The notes below the pieces were generated by a model that was not told the DNA's origin, did no database searches, and saw only the letters and a program-made list of their open reading frames with translations. This document shows, piece by piece, positions 15,260-22,624 of a stretch of DNA of 30,994 bases (positions are counted from its first letter, which is position 1; each line of letters begins with the position of its first letter). Origin of the DNA: Candidatus Bipolaricaulota bacterium (GTDB taxonomy: Bacteria > Bipolaricaulota > Bipolaricaulia > UBA7950 > UBA9294); contig WFSM01000060.1 in the NCBI GenBank assembly GCA_015485945.1, positions 1 to 30,994 of the forward strand, in the 5' to 3' direction. The position numbers and the translations under genes are program-made.

Positions 15260-15287
15260 TTGACAACAGGATGGTTGTCGGTACAAT
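15260..15287 (+). promoter_or_regulatory. Promoter with inverted-repeat operator for the Rrf2-led redox operon
   Basis: TTGACA (15260-15265), 16 bases, TACAAT (15282-15287). Between and overlapping the boxes lies a perfect inverted repeat GACAAC-aggatg-GTTGTC (15262-15279). A dimeric repressor bound there would block RNA polymerase. The first gene is an Rrf2 protein, a family that commonly autoregulates in this way, so this is a likely self-operator. The start codon is about 37 bases downstream. Confidence 0.65.
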
Positions 15288-15323
15288 AAACAGATAAAAA
15301 GATCGTTTTATCCGGAGAAAGTG

Positions 15324-15740
15324 ATGATCTATTCGTTGACGACGAAGTACGCGGTGATCGCGCTGATCGAGCTCGCCTCCCATCCCGGGCCGGTTCCGGT
15401 CCGGAAGATCGCGGAAGCACGGAATATCCCGCCCCATTTCCTCGCCAAGCTTATTCCGCCGCTTGTGCGCGCCGGGATCCTCAGCTCGACACGGGGAAAG
15501 AACGGCGGGGTCAGCTTCGCCCGCGACCCGGGCGAGGTCTCCATCGCCGACGTGATCCGGGTGCTGGAAGGGGACGGATACTTCCGGGAGTGCGTGTTCG
15601 AGCTCGACCGCTGCGATGGCGACCCGAGCTGTCCGCTTCACGATGTGTGGGACCCGCTTCGCGACGAGATCACGCGTTTTCTGACCGAGACGAAGATCAA
15701 GCACGTAGCTGACAAACTGGCTACCGTCAAGGAGACATGA
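15324..15740 (+). CDS. Rrf2-family regulator with Fe-S cluster-type cysteines
   Basis: A 138-residue protein; ATG 15324 follows GGAGAAAG (a GTG three bases earlier is less likely). It has the Rrf2 winged helix YSLTTKYAVIALIELASHPG...VRKIAEARNIPPHFLAKLIPPLVRAGIL and wing SSTRGKNGGVSFARDP. It also carries three conserved cysteines, C90, C97 and C103, spaced as in IscR/NsrR-type [2Fe-2S] or [4Fe-4S] sensors, with His106 nearby. It may sense Fe-S status, NO or oxygen and control the operon that follows, which contains FprA, Hcp and SufCB. The stop overlaps the next ATG (ATGA). Confidence 0.9.
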   Translation: MIYSLTTKYAVIALIELASHPGPVPVRKIAEARNIPPHFLAKLIPPLVRAGILSSTRGKNGGVSFARDPGEVSIADVIRVLEGDGYFRECVFELDRCDGDPSCPLHDVWDPLRDEITRFLTETKIKHVADKLATVKET

Positions 15741-16906
15741 TGAGCGAACTGATATCGACACAGCGGAAGGAGGCGTTGCGGAAGATCCTTGCCCGGTTAC
15801 ATGCGGGAGAGGATCCCGCCGCGCTCAAGGAAGAGTTTAAAGAGTTGGTCGGAAACGTCACCCCACTTGAGATCTCCCAGATCGAGGCGGAACTTGTCAA
15901 CGAGGGGACCCCGCGTACCGAGCTCGAACGGCTGTGCGATGTACACATGGCACTGTTCAAAGAATCGCTCAGGAACGAGCTTGATGTGCCCGATTGGCAC
16001 CCGCTCCACATCCTCCTCGCTGAGCATACGGGGATGCTCGCCGCGACGGAACGGATCTGGCAACTCGCCCGCGACGGGGGAGAAAGTGATGAGCTGGTGC
16101 AGCTTGGAAAGCAGCTTGCGGACACCGAGTCCCATTACCAGCGCGAGGAAAACGTCCTGTTCCCGTATTTAGAGCGACACGGGATCACCGAACCGCCAGC
16201 GATCATGTGGATGGAGCACGATCGTATCCGCGCTGAGCGCAAGGCGGTGGTCGAGCTGATCGCATCCAATATAGCAGGGAAGCTGCTCACAATAAAGGCA
16301 AAGGGCATATACGAGCTCCTGTCTTCTCACTTCCAAAAAGAAGGGAAGATCCTGTTCCTAAGCGCGCTCGAGGTTATTACCGAACCGGAGTGGGTGGAAA
16401 TCAGGAATGAGTTCGACGCCATCGGCTACACCCCATTCGCGCCGGTGATCCCCGCGGCTCCTACGCTCGATGCCGACGCGGGACGGAGGACAGCAGCCGG
16501 CGAGGTCAAGTTCGCCGCCGGCACCCTCGCGCACACGGAGCTTGCCGCAATTCTGGATACACTTCCGGTTGACATCACGTTCATCGATAAGGACGACCGC
16601 GTCCGCTACTTCAATCAGGCACCGGATCGTTTGTTTGTACGCAGCCCAGCGATTATCGGGCGGGCAGTGCAGAACTGCCATCCGGAAAAGAGCGTACACA
16701 TCGTCAATCACATCCTGGATGAATTCAAACACGGGGCTCGTGATGTCGCTGAATTTTGGATAACCATGGGCGGGAAGACGGCCTACATCCGCTATTTCCC
16801 GGTTCGAGACGAGAGCGGAAGCTACCTCGGAACGCTTGAGGTAACGCAGGATATTACACGAATCAAGTCACTCGAGGGGGAAAAGCGGCTCCTCGACGAA
16901 GCTTAA
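15737..16906 (+). CDS. DUF438-hemerythrin-PAS protein
   Basis: A 389-residue protein with three regions. Residues about 10-75 are a DUF438 helical domain (RKEALRKILARLHAGEDPAALKEEFKELV). Residues about 95-225 are a hemerythrin-like HHE domain (DWHPLHILLAEH, ESHYQREENVLFPYLERHG, MEHDRIRAE, SSHFQKEGKILF) with the His/Glu set that could bind a diiron centre for O2 or NO. Residues about 265-385 are a PAS domain (LAAILDTLPVDITFIDKDDRVRYFNQ, LGTLEVTQDIT). No output kinase or cyclase follows. Related proteins are thought to be O2/NO-linked accessory sensors or Fe-S repair factors (ScdA/RIC-like logic), but the function is unproven. It is co-transcribed with Rrf2 and Hcp. Confidence 0.88.
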   Translation: MMSELISTQRKEALRKILARLHAGEDPAALKEEFKELVGNVTPLEISQIEAELVNEGTPRTELERLCDVHMALFKESLRNELDVPDWHPLHILLAEHTGMLAATERIWQLARDGGESDELVQLGKQLADTESHYQREENVLFPYLERHGITEPPAIMWMEHDRIRAERKAVVELIASNIAGKLLTIKAKGIYELLSSHFQKEGKILFLSALEVITEPEWVEIRNEFDAIGYTPFAPVIPAAPTLDADAGRRTAAGEVKFAAGTLAHTELAAILDTLPVDITFIDKDDRVRYFNQAPDRLFVRSPAIIGRAVQNCHPEKSVHIVNHILDEFKHGARDVAEFWITMGGKTAYIRYFPVRDESGSYLGTLEVTQDITRIKSLEGEKRLLDEA

Positions 16907-16917
16907 AAGGGGGAATA

Positions 16918-18225
16918 ATGGCAGAAAAACTGAAGATGTTTTGCTATCAGTGCTCGCAGACCGCGGGCGGAACCGGATGCACGGTGCAGGGGGTGTGCGG
17001 AAAGGCGGCAACTGTGGCCCGGCTGCAGGATAACCTGCTCCTCGCCACCAAGGGAATGGCGGCGTATCTCTACCACGCCCGCGAGCTCGGATACACCGAT
17101 TCGGAGATCGATGCGTTCCTCGAACGCGCGTTTTACGCGACATTCACCAACGTCAACTTCGACGCCGAAGAATTCGTGAACCTCGCCGTAGAAGCAGGGG
17201 AGATGAACCTGCGCACAATGCGCCTCCTCAAAAAAGCGCACATCGACACGTTCGGCGAACCGGTTCCAACCAAAGTCCACACCGGGACGAAGAAGGGGCA
17301 CGCGATTATCGCCACCGGTCACGGCTTAAAGGCACTGCACGAACTTCTGAAACAAACGGAGGGCACCGGGATCAACGTCTACACCCACTCCGAGCTCCTC
17401 CCGGCACACGGTTATCCCGGCCTGAAGAAATATCCGCACCTCGTCGGGAACCTGGGCAAGGCGTGGTTCGACCAGAAGAAACTGTTCGCAGAAATTCCGG
17501 CGGCGATCCTCGGGACGTCGAACTGCGTTCTGCTGCCAAAAGACGAGTACAAGGACCGGATGTTCACCACTGGACCAGCGAAGCTCCCCGGAGTGAAGCA
17601 TATTCCGGGCTATGACTATTCCGCGGTGATCGAGAAAGCGCTGGCGCTTCCCGAGCTTCCTGACCGTCCGGGCGAGATAACTCTGACTACCGGATTCTCC
17701 CTCAAGTCGATCCTCCCGCTCGCCGGCAAGATCAAGGAGTTAGTTACGGCCGGGAAGATCCGTCACTTCTTCCTCGTCGGCGGGTGCGACGCGCCGCTGC
17801 GCAAATCGACCTACTATCGCGAGTTTGTAGCGAACCTGCCGGAAGATACGATTGTGTTGACCCTCGCCTGCGGCAAGTTCCGGTTCAACGACCTCGACCT
17901 CGGTGATATCGACGGGATCCCGCGGTTGATCGACCTCGGCCAGTGCAACGACTCGATCGTAGCGATCGATCTCGCCCAGGAATTGGCAAAGCTGTTCGGA
18001 GTCGGGGTGAACGATCTGCCGCTCACGCTCATCCTATCATGGATGGAGCAGAAGGCGGTGGCCATCCTGTGGTCGTTGCTCTCTCTTGGGATCAAGGGGA
18101 TCTACCTCGGCCCGATCCTGCCGGCGTGGGTGAACGACGACATCCTTAAGGTGCTGCAGGATAGCTACGATTTGCACCTGATTGGCGAACCGCGGGAGGA
18201 TATCGCCCGCATCCTGGGAGGGTGA
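16918..18225 (+). CDS. hcp: Hybrid-cluster protein (hydroxylamine reductase), short class III form
   Basis: A 435-residue protein. The N-terminal cysteines C9, C12, C21 and C27 (MFCYQCSQTAGGTGCTVQGVCGK) bind the first Fe-S cluster. The hybrid 4Fe-2S-2O cluster ligands lie further on: GHGLKALHEL, SELLPAHGYP, LGTSNCVLLPK, LVGGCDAPL, LACGKFRFN and LGQCNDSI. The length is about 110 residues shorter than class I/II Hcp, consistent with the class III form lacking part of the three-helix bundle. Hcp handles NO, hydroxylamine or nitrosylated species under anaerobic nitrosative stress. No reductase partner Hcr is adjacent. FprA, another NO/O2 reductase, follows after one base. Confidence 0.96.
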   Translation: MAEKLKMFCYQCSQTAGGTGCTVQGVCGKAATVARLQDNLLLATKGMAAYLYHARELGYTDSEIDAFLERAFYATFTNVNFDAEEFVNLAVEAGEMNLRTMRLLKKAHIDTFGEPVPTKVHTGTKKGHAIIATGHGLKALHELLKQTEGTGINVYTHSELLPAHGYPGLKKYPHLVGNLGKAWFDQKKLFAEIPAAILGTSNCVLLPKDEYKDRMFTTGPAKLPGVKHIPGYDYSAVIEKALALPELPDRPGEITLTTGFSLKSILPLAGKIKELVTAGKIRHFFLVGGCDAPLRKSTYYREFVANLPEDTIVLTLACGKFRFNDLDLGDIDGIPRLIDLGQCNDSIVAIDLAQELAKLFGVGVNDLPLTLILSWMEQKAVAILWSLLSLGIKGIYLGPILPAWVNDDILKVLQDSYDLHLIGEPREDIARILGG

Positions 18226-18226
18226 A

Positions 18227-19399
18227 ATGAAGCCGAGAAAGATCACAGACCACGTCCAGTTCCTCGGCGTGCAGGACTTCGACCGTCGCCTGTTCGACGA
18301 GCTGATACCGCTCCCCGACGGAACGAGCTACAACGCTTATCTGGTCAACGGATCGGAGAAGACCGCCTTGATCGACACCGTTGACCCGGCGAAGCGGGAC
18401 GTCCTGTTGGAACAACTCGCTGCCGTGGAGCGAATCGACTACATCGTGTCTCAACACACCGAACAGGACCATTCCGGGACGATACCCGATGTCATCGCCT
18501 CCCACCCCGAAGCGCAGATTATCGCCACCCCCAAGGCAAAGCCGATGCTCGTCGACCATCTTCACATCGATCCGGCCCGGATCAGATCGGTGGACGACGG
18601 CGAGACGATCAGCCTCGGCGACCGCACGCTCGAATTCATCCACGCCCCATGGGTGCATTGGCCGGAGACGATGCTCACCTACCTGCGCGAGGAACGGATC
18701 CTGTTCACCTGCGATTTCTTCGGATCACACTTCGCCACCACCGCGATCTACGCTCACGACAAGGGGCGGGTGTACGACGCCGCCAAGCGCTACTACGCCG
18801 AGATCATGATGCCATTTCGCACGTTCATCTCTCGTCATCTCACGCGGCTGGCGGACTATGACATCAGGATGATCGCCCCCAGCCACGGTCCGGTGCACGA
18901 TGATCCCGCGTTCATCATCGATGCCTATCGCCGCTGGGTCGGAGATCCGCCGGACAATCTCGTCGTTCTGCCCTACGCCTCGATGCACGGGAGCACGCAG
19001 GCAATGGTGGACCATTTGGTGGCCGCCCTCGTCGACCGTGGTGTCGAGGTGGCGCCGTTTAACCTAACGGTGACTGACCTCGGCAAACTCGCTGAGGCGC
19101 TCGTCGATGCCGCCACAATCGTGTTCGGCACCCCGACCGTGCTCACGGGGCCACATCCGAGCGTGGTCGCGGCTGCATATCTGACGAACGCCCTGCGCCC
19201 CAAACTCCGGCACGCCGGGATAATCGGCTCGTACGGCTGGGGAGGGAAAGCGGTGGAGACAGTACGTTCCCTGGCCGGGTCGCTCCGGCTGGAGTGGTTT
19301 GAGCCGGTGATCGCCCACGGGCTGCCGCGGGACGAGGACTATACCGGGCTCGATCGCCTCGCCGCTGAGATCACCGCCCGCCACAAGGAGATGACATGA
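18227..19399 (+). CDS. fprA: Flavodiiron protein (FprA, O2/NO reductase)
   Basis: A 390-residue protein; ATG 18227 follows GGGAGGGTG. The metallo-beta-lactamase-like domain (about 1-245) keeps the diiron ligands: H77-x-E79-x-D81 in VSQHTEQDHSG, H144 (APWVHWPETM), D163 (FTCDFFGSH) and the His of APSHGPVH. A flavodoxin-like FMN domain (about 250-390) starts at VVLPYASMHGSTQAM. It reduces O2 to water or NO to N2O in the cytoplasm with electrons from rubredoxin or a rubredoxin reductase. It lacks fused rubredoxin or flavin reductase domains, but those exist as separate genes upstream. Its stop overlaps the sufC start. Confidence 0.96.
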   Translation: MKPRKITDHVQFLGVQDFDRRLFDELIPLPDGTSYNAYLVNGSEKTALIDTVDPAKRDVLLEQLAAVERIDYIVSQHTEQDHSGTIPDVIASHPEAQIIATPKAKPMLVDHLHIDPARIRSVDDGETISLGDRTLEFIHAPWVHWPETMLTYLREERILFTCDFFGSHFATTAIYAHDKGRVYDAAKRYYAEIMMPFRTFISRHLTRLADYDIRMIAPSHGPVHDDPAFIIDAYRRWVGDPPDNLVVLPYASMHGSTQAMVDHLVAALVDRGVEVAPFNLTVTDLGKLAEALVDAATIVFGTPTVLTGPHPSVVAAAYLTNALRPKLRHAGIIGSYGWGGKAVETVRSLAGSLRLEWFEPVIAHGLPRDEDYTGLDRLAAEITARHKEMT

Positions 19400-20169
19400 C
19401 GGAAATGCCGCTACTGGAGATTGATGACCTCGCGGTAAATATCGGCAACGAGCCGCTGTTATCCGGGATCAACCTCACCGTCGCCCCGGGCGAGATCCAC
19501 GTTGTGTTCGGGCCAAACGGCTCAGGCAAGTCAAGCCTGATCAAGACGATCATGGGGATACCACCATACCGGGTCACATCAGGCGACATTCGGTTTGAGG
19601 GAAAATCGATTCTCGATTTTCCGATCGACGCCCGGGCGCGGCTCGGGATCGGGCTTGCGTTCCAGCAGCCGCCGCCGGTGCGCGATGTTTCGCTGTCCGC
19701 ACTGGGAAAAGCGCTCGAGATCGATACCGACCGTATCGCCGCCGAGGCTGCACGGCTAGGGATGACCGGGCACCTCAACCGCGGCTTGAATGACGGGTTC
19801 TCCGGCGGGGAGCAGAAACGGAGCGAGCTCCTTCAGCTTCTTCTTCAACGACCGCAACTGGTCCTGCTTGACGAGCCGGAATCCGGGGTTGACGTCGACA
19901 GTTTGAAGCTGTTACGGAGCGTGATCGAACAATTATTCCAGCGGGACAGGCCAATCCGGGAGCGCACAGTCGGCGGAATTATCGTCACCCACACTGGGGC
20001 AATCCTTGAACACCTGCACGCCACCCGCGGTTACGTTCTCGTCAATGGGAAATTCATGTGCTCGGGGGCACCGCTCGACATTTTCGATCAGATATCGGCA
20101 AACGGGTTTGGTAACTGCCTCGCCGAGGCACGAATAAAGGAGAAGATCCATGACTTCCTCAAAGAATAA
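19396..20169 (+). CDS. sufC: Fe-S cluster assembly ATPase SufC
   Basis: A 257-residue ABC-type ATPase with Walker A GPNGSGKSS, a Q-loop near FQQPPPV, signature FSGGEQKRSELLQ and Walker B LVLLDEPESGVD followed by the switch His in IIVTHTG. The GxDVDSL region and the absence of membrane partners are typical of SufC, which powers SufB scaffold opening during cluster assembly. ATG 19396 overlaps the FprA stop and follows AAGGAG. It overlaps sufB by 20 bases. No sufD, sufS, sufU or sufE is present nearby, which points to a minimal CB-type system. Confidence 0.95.
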   Translation: MTEMPLLEIDDLAVNIGNEPLLSGINLTVAPGEIHVVFGPNGSGKSSLIKTIMGIPPYRVTSGDIRFEGKSILDFPIDARARLGIGLAFQQPPPVRDVSLSALGKALEIDTDRIAAEAARLGMTGHLNRGLNDGFSGGEQKRSELLQLLLQRPQLVLLDEPESGVDVDSLKLLRSVIEQLFQRDRPIRERTVGGIIVTHTGAILEHLHATRGYVLVNGKFMCSGAPLDIFDQISANGFGNCLAEARIKEKIHDFLKE

Positions 20170-21247
20170 ACTCGACCTGCGGAAAGTTGGCTACGACGAG
20201 TCCGGGGAGACCCCACGGTCGGCATCATTCTTGATCGAGGACGATACTGCCCGCGTTGCCTCCTCCAGCGAGCGGGCGCTAGTGATGGCATCGATCCGGC
20301 AGGCGCGAGTGGATTACCCATGGGTGCGAGCATTGGAGTGGAGCCTGGTCGACCCGGAAACGGACGAGTTCACCCGGATCGTGGCGCAGCATCCCGATCC
20401 GGCGGGGAACTTCATCCACGTCAAGGAGGGGGCGAAGATCAGGTTCCCGGCCCAGTCTTGCTTCCTGCTCAAGGCCGATCGGAACGAACAGGTGTTGCAC
20501 AACGTGATTGTGCTCGAACCCGGGGCCGAGCTTCATCTCATCACCGGCTGCACCGCCGCCTCGTACAGCAATGTCGGCAAGCACATCGCGGTGACCGAGA
20601 TCTTCGTGCGCGCGGGGGCAACCCTCACCTACACCATGGTCCACGATTGGGCCCCGGAGGTGGAGGTGCGGCCGCGGACCGAGGTGATCGTCGAGGACGG
20701 AGGGACATACCTATCCAACTACATCGCCCTCACCCGGGTGAAGCACATCGACACCAACCCGCTCGCAGTGGTGAAGGCCGGCGGCACAGCGCGGTTCAAC
20801 TCGATCATCTACGCCAAGGCGGGCTCGTACTTCGATGTCGGCGGGAGGGTTAGGCTGCTCGGTGCTGGGGCACGGGGGGAGATCGTCAGCCGCGTGGTGG
20901 CGACGGGAAGCAAGGTCATCTCGCGTGGACTGATCGAGGGCGGAAATGCCGATACCAAGGGGCATATGGAGTGTAACGGGATCATGCTCGACAGGGAAGC
21001 GGTGATCCACGCCATTCCCGAGCTCAAGGCAACTTACCCCGACACCGAGCTGTCGCACGAGGCGGCGGTGGGAAAAATCGCCGGTGACCAGCTTAACTAC
21101 CTGATGGCACGCGGTCTGTCCGAGGAGGAGGCGCGGGCACTCATCATCCGCGGGTTCCTCAACGTCAAGATCGATGGCTTGCCCGCGTCACTGCAGCAGG
21201 TGATCGACACAATGATCGAACAAGCGATGGCGAAGGAAGCGATTTAG
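20150..21247 (+). CDS. sufB: Fe-S cluster assembly scaffold SufB (SufBD family)
   Basis: A 365-residue protein with the SufBD beta-helix core: VLEPGAELHLITGCTAA, HIAVTEIFVRAGATLTYTMVHDW, GGTYLSNYIALTRVKH, GAGARGEIVSRVVATGSKVISRG and KGHMECNGIMLD. The C-terminus AIPELKATYPDTELSHEAAVGKI and LSEEEARALIIRGFL matches SufB/SufD helices. It is shorter than the roughly 470-residue SufB of E. coli and lacks the long N-terminal domain, resembling the short SufB of archaea and other anaerobes (SmsB-type). It would form a B2C2 scaffold with SufC. Conserved Cys and Glu/His near MECNG and SHEAA could bind the nascent cluster. Confidence 0.93.
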   Translation: MTSSKNKLDLRKVGYDESGETPRSASFLIEDDTARVASSSERALVMASIRQARVDYPWVRALEWSLVDPETDEFTRIVAQHPDPAGNFIHVKEGAKIRFPAQSCFLLKADRNEQVLHNVIVLEPGAELHLITGCTAASYSNVGKHIAVTEIFVRAGATLTYTMVHDWAPEVEVRPRTEVIVEDGGTYLSNYIALTRVKHIDTNPLAVVKAGGTARFNSIIYAKAGSYFDVGGRVRLLGAGARGEIVSRVVATGSKVISRGLIEGGNADTKGHMECNGIMLDREAVIHAIPELKATYPDTELSHEAAVGKIAGDQLNYLMARGLSEEEARALIIRGFLNVKIDGLPASLQQVIDTMIEQAMAKEAI

Positions 21248-21332
21248 ATGGTCTGAATGGAGGGGTGCTCCCCGCGGAAGAAATGTTGACGAATAGAAGA
21301 AGGAATAACCGCCAACCAAAAGGAGGTCTATC

Positions 21333-21884
21333 ATGGCGAAGGTAACACGAGAGGTAGTGGAACGGGCAGGGGTCGATGTCGACCAGTTGTTGGAACTTCT
21401 GGTGAAAAACGCCTCGGCGGAGATCACCACCTATTACTACTACACGATCCTCCGGTTCAACCTGATCGGTCTTGCCGGCGAGGGAATCAAGGAAATTGCC
21501 GAGACGGCGCGGATCGAGGACCGGAACCACTTCGAGGCGTTGCTCCCCCGGATCTACGAGCTAGGAGGAAATCTGCCTCAGGACATGAAGGAGTTTCACG
21601 ACATGTCGGCCTGTCCGCCGGCCCATCTTCCGGCCGATCCGACCGACGTCACCGCGATCCTGAAGGTCCTGGTGGAGGCGGAGCGCTGCGCCGTGCGCGG
21701 CTACACCCAGATCTGCAACATGACAGCAGGGAAGGACCACCGCACCTACGACCTGGCGCTGGCGATCCTGAACGAGGAAATCGAGCACGAGTCGTGGTTC
21801 TCCGAGTTCCTCGGCGAGGGACCGTCCGGCCACTTCTTGCGGCGCGGCGAGACATCGCCGTTCGTGTCCAAGTTTTTACGGTGA
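21333..21884 (+). CDS. DpsL (thioferritin-like) mini-ferritin
   Basis: A 183-residue ferritin-fold protein; AAGGAGG precedes ATG 21333. Ferroxidase ligands are E30 (AEITTYYYY), E62/H66 (IEDRNHFE), E117 and E149/H152 (NEEIEHE). Cys94 (MSACPPAHLP) and Cys119 (AERCAVRGY) are 25 residues apart, the same spacing as the redox cysteine pair next to the diiron site in archaeal DpsL/thioferritin. The protein is expected to form a 12-subunit shell that uses H2O2 to oxidise iron. Such proteins are best known from archaea and some anaerobic bacteria. It follows sufB after 85 bases that hold only a small hairpin. Confidence 0.9.
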   Translation: MAKVTREVVERAGVDVDQLLELLVKNASAEITTYYYYTILRFNLIGLAGEGIKEIAETARIEDRNHFEALLPRIYELGGNLPQDMKEFHDMSACPPAHLPADPTDVTAILKVLVEAERCAVRGYTQICNMTAGKDHRTYDLALAILNEEIEHESWFSEFLGEGPSGHFLRRGETSPFVSKFLR

Positions 21885-21887
21885 AGG

Positions 21888-22154
21888 ATGCGTACATTCA
21901 CCTCTGATGAACTCGCCCGCTACGACGGGAAAGACGGGAGGCCGGCGTACATCGGCTACAACGGCAAGGTGTACGACGTGTCGGATAGCTTCCTGTGGCG
22001 CAACGGGAAGCACCAGGCGCTGCACGTGGCGGGGGTGGATCTGACCAAAGCTTTGGACAGCGCTCCGCACGGCGCGGATCTCCTCGACCGGTTTCCCGTC
22101 GTCGGCTCCCTCACACAGCGGGCAAACCAAGACGTACAGGAGGACGGCAAATGA
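21888..22154 (+). CDS. Cytochrome b5-like heme/steroid-binding domain protein
   Basis: An 88-residue soluble protein. FTSDELARYDGKDGRPAYIGYNGKVYDVSDS and WRNGKHQALHVAGVDLTKALDSAPHG.DLLDRFPVVG match the cytochrome b5-like domain found in anaerobes. The two candidate heme ligands are His in GKHQ and His in APHG. There is no signal peptide or membrane helix, so it would be cytoplasmic. Its role is unknown; it might carry electrons to a neighbouring peroxidase or bind heme. It sits 3 bases after dpsL and overlaps the next peroxiredoxin by 4 bases (ATGA). Confidence 0.86.
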   Translation: MRTFTSDELARYDGKDGRPAYIGYNGKVYDVSDSFLWRNGKHQALHVAGVDLTKALDSAPHGADLLDRFPVVGSLTQRANQDVQEDGK

Positions 22155-22612
22155 GCATCATCAAAGCGGAAATGAAGGGGCCGGGGTTCGTCCTGTCCGA
22201 CCAACACGGCGACAAGGTCGACCTGGCGAAACTGCGAGGACGTAAGGTTATCCTGTCATTCCATCCGCTCGCGTTCACCCCGGTGTGCGCCAAGCAGATG
22301 AAAGCGCTGGAGAAAAATCGCGCAGAGTTCGACAAGCTGAATGCGGTCGCGTTCGGAATAAGCGTCGATTCCGTCCCGGCGAAGCACGCGTGGGCCAAGG
22401 ACCTGGGGATCAAGAAAACACCGTTACTATCCGATTTCTGGCCGCACGGTGCGGTCGCCGCATCCTATGGGATCTTTCGCAACGCGGACGGCTACTCCGA
22501 GCGGGCGGTGATCATCCTCGACGCGGATGGAATCGTGCAGTGGTCCAAGGTATATCCGATGAGCGAGGTCCCCGCTATGGGGGAAATCATGGAGCAACTA
22601 AAAACAACCTAA
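22151..22612 (+). CDS. Peroxiredoxin, AhpE-like 1-Cys
   Basis: A 153-residue protein; ATG 22151 is preceded by AGGAGG and overlaps the upstream stop. The peroxidatic motif HPLAFTPVC gives Cys46 with the usual P-x3-T-x2-C pattern. No second cysteine was found in the protein, so it should be a 1-Cys peroxiredoxin needing an external reductant. The spacing of ILSFHPLAFTPVCAKQM and the C-terminal VIILDADGIVQWSKVYP suit the AhpE/Prx5-like type. Confidence 0.93.
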   Translation: MSIIKAEMKGPGFVLSDQHGDKVDLAKLRGRKVILSFHPLAFTPVCAKQMKALEKNRAEFDKLNAVAFGISVDSVPAKHAWAKDLGIKKTPLLSDFWPHGAVAASYGIFRNADGYSERAVIILDADGIVQWSKVYPMSEVPAMGEIMEQLKTT

Positions 22613-22624
22613 GGAGGTATCGGT

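Noticed and set aside
14204..15286. A long minus-strand open frame antisense to ferritin, flavin reductase and rubredoxin.
   Set aside because: Three well-supported plus-strand genes occupy the region, and the antisense product is low-complexity and Arg/Pro-rich.
21255..21275. A small hairpin (GGGG-TGCT-CCCC) between sufB and dpsL, considered as a terminator.
   Set aside because: The stem is only 4-5 bp and no T-run follows; at most it is an RNA-processing or stability hairpin.
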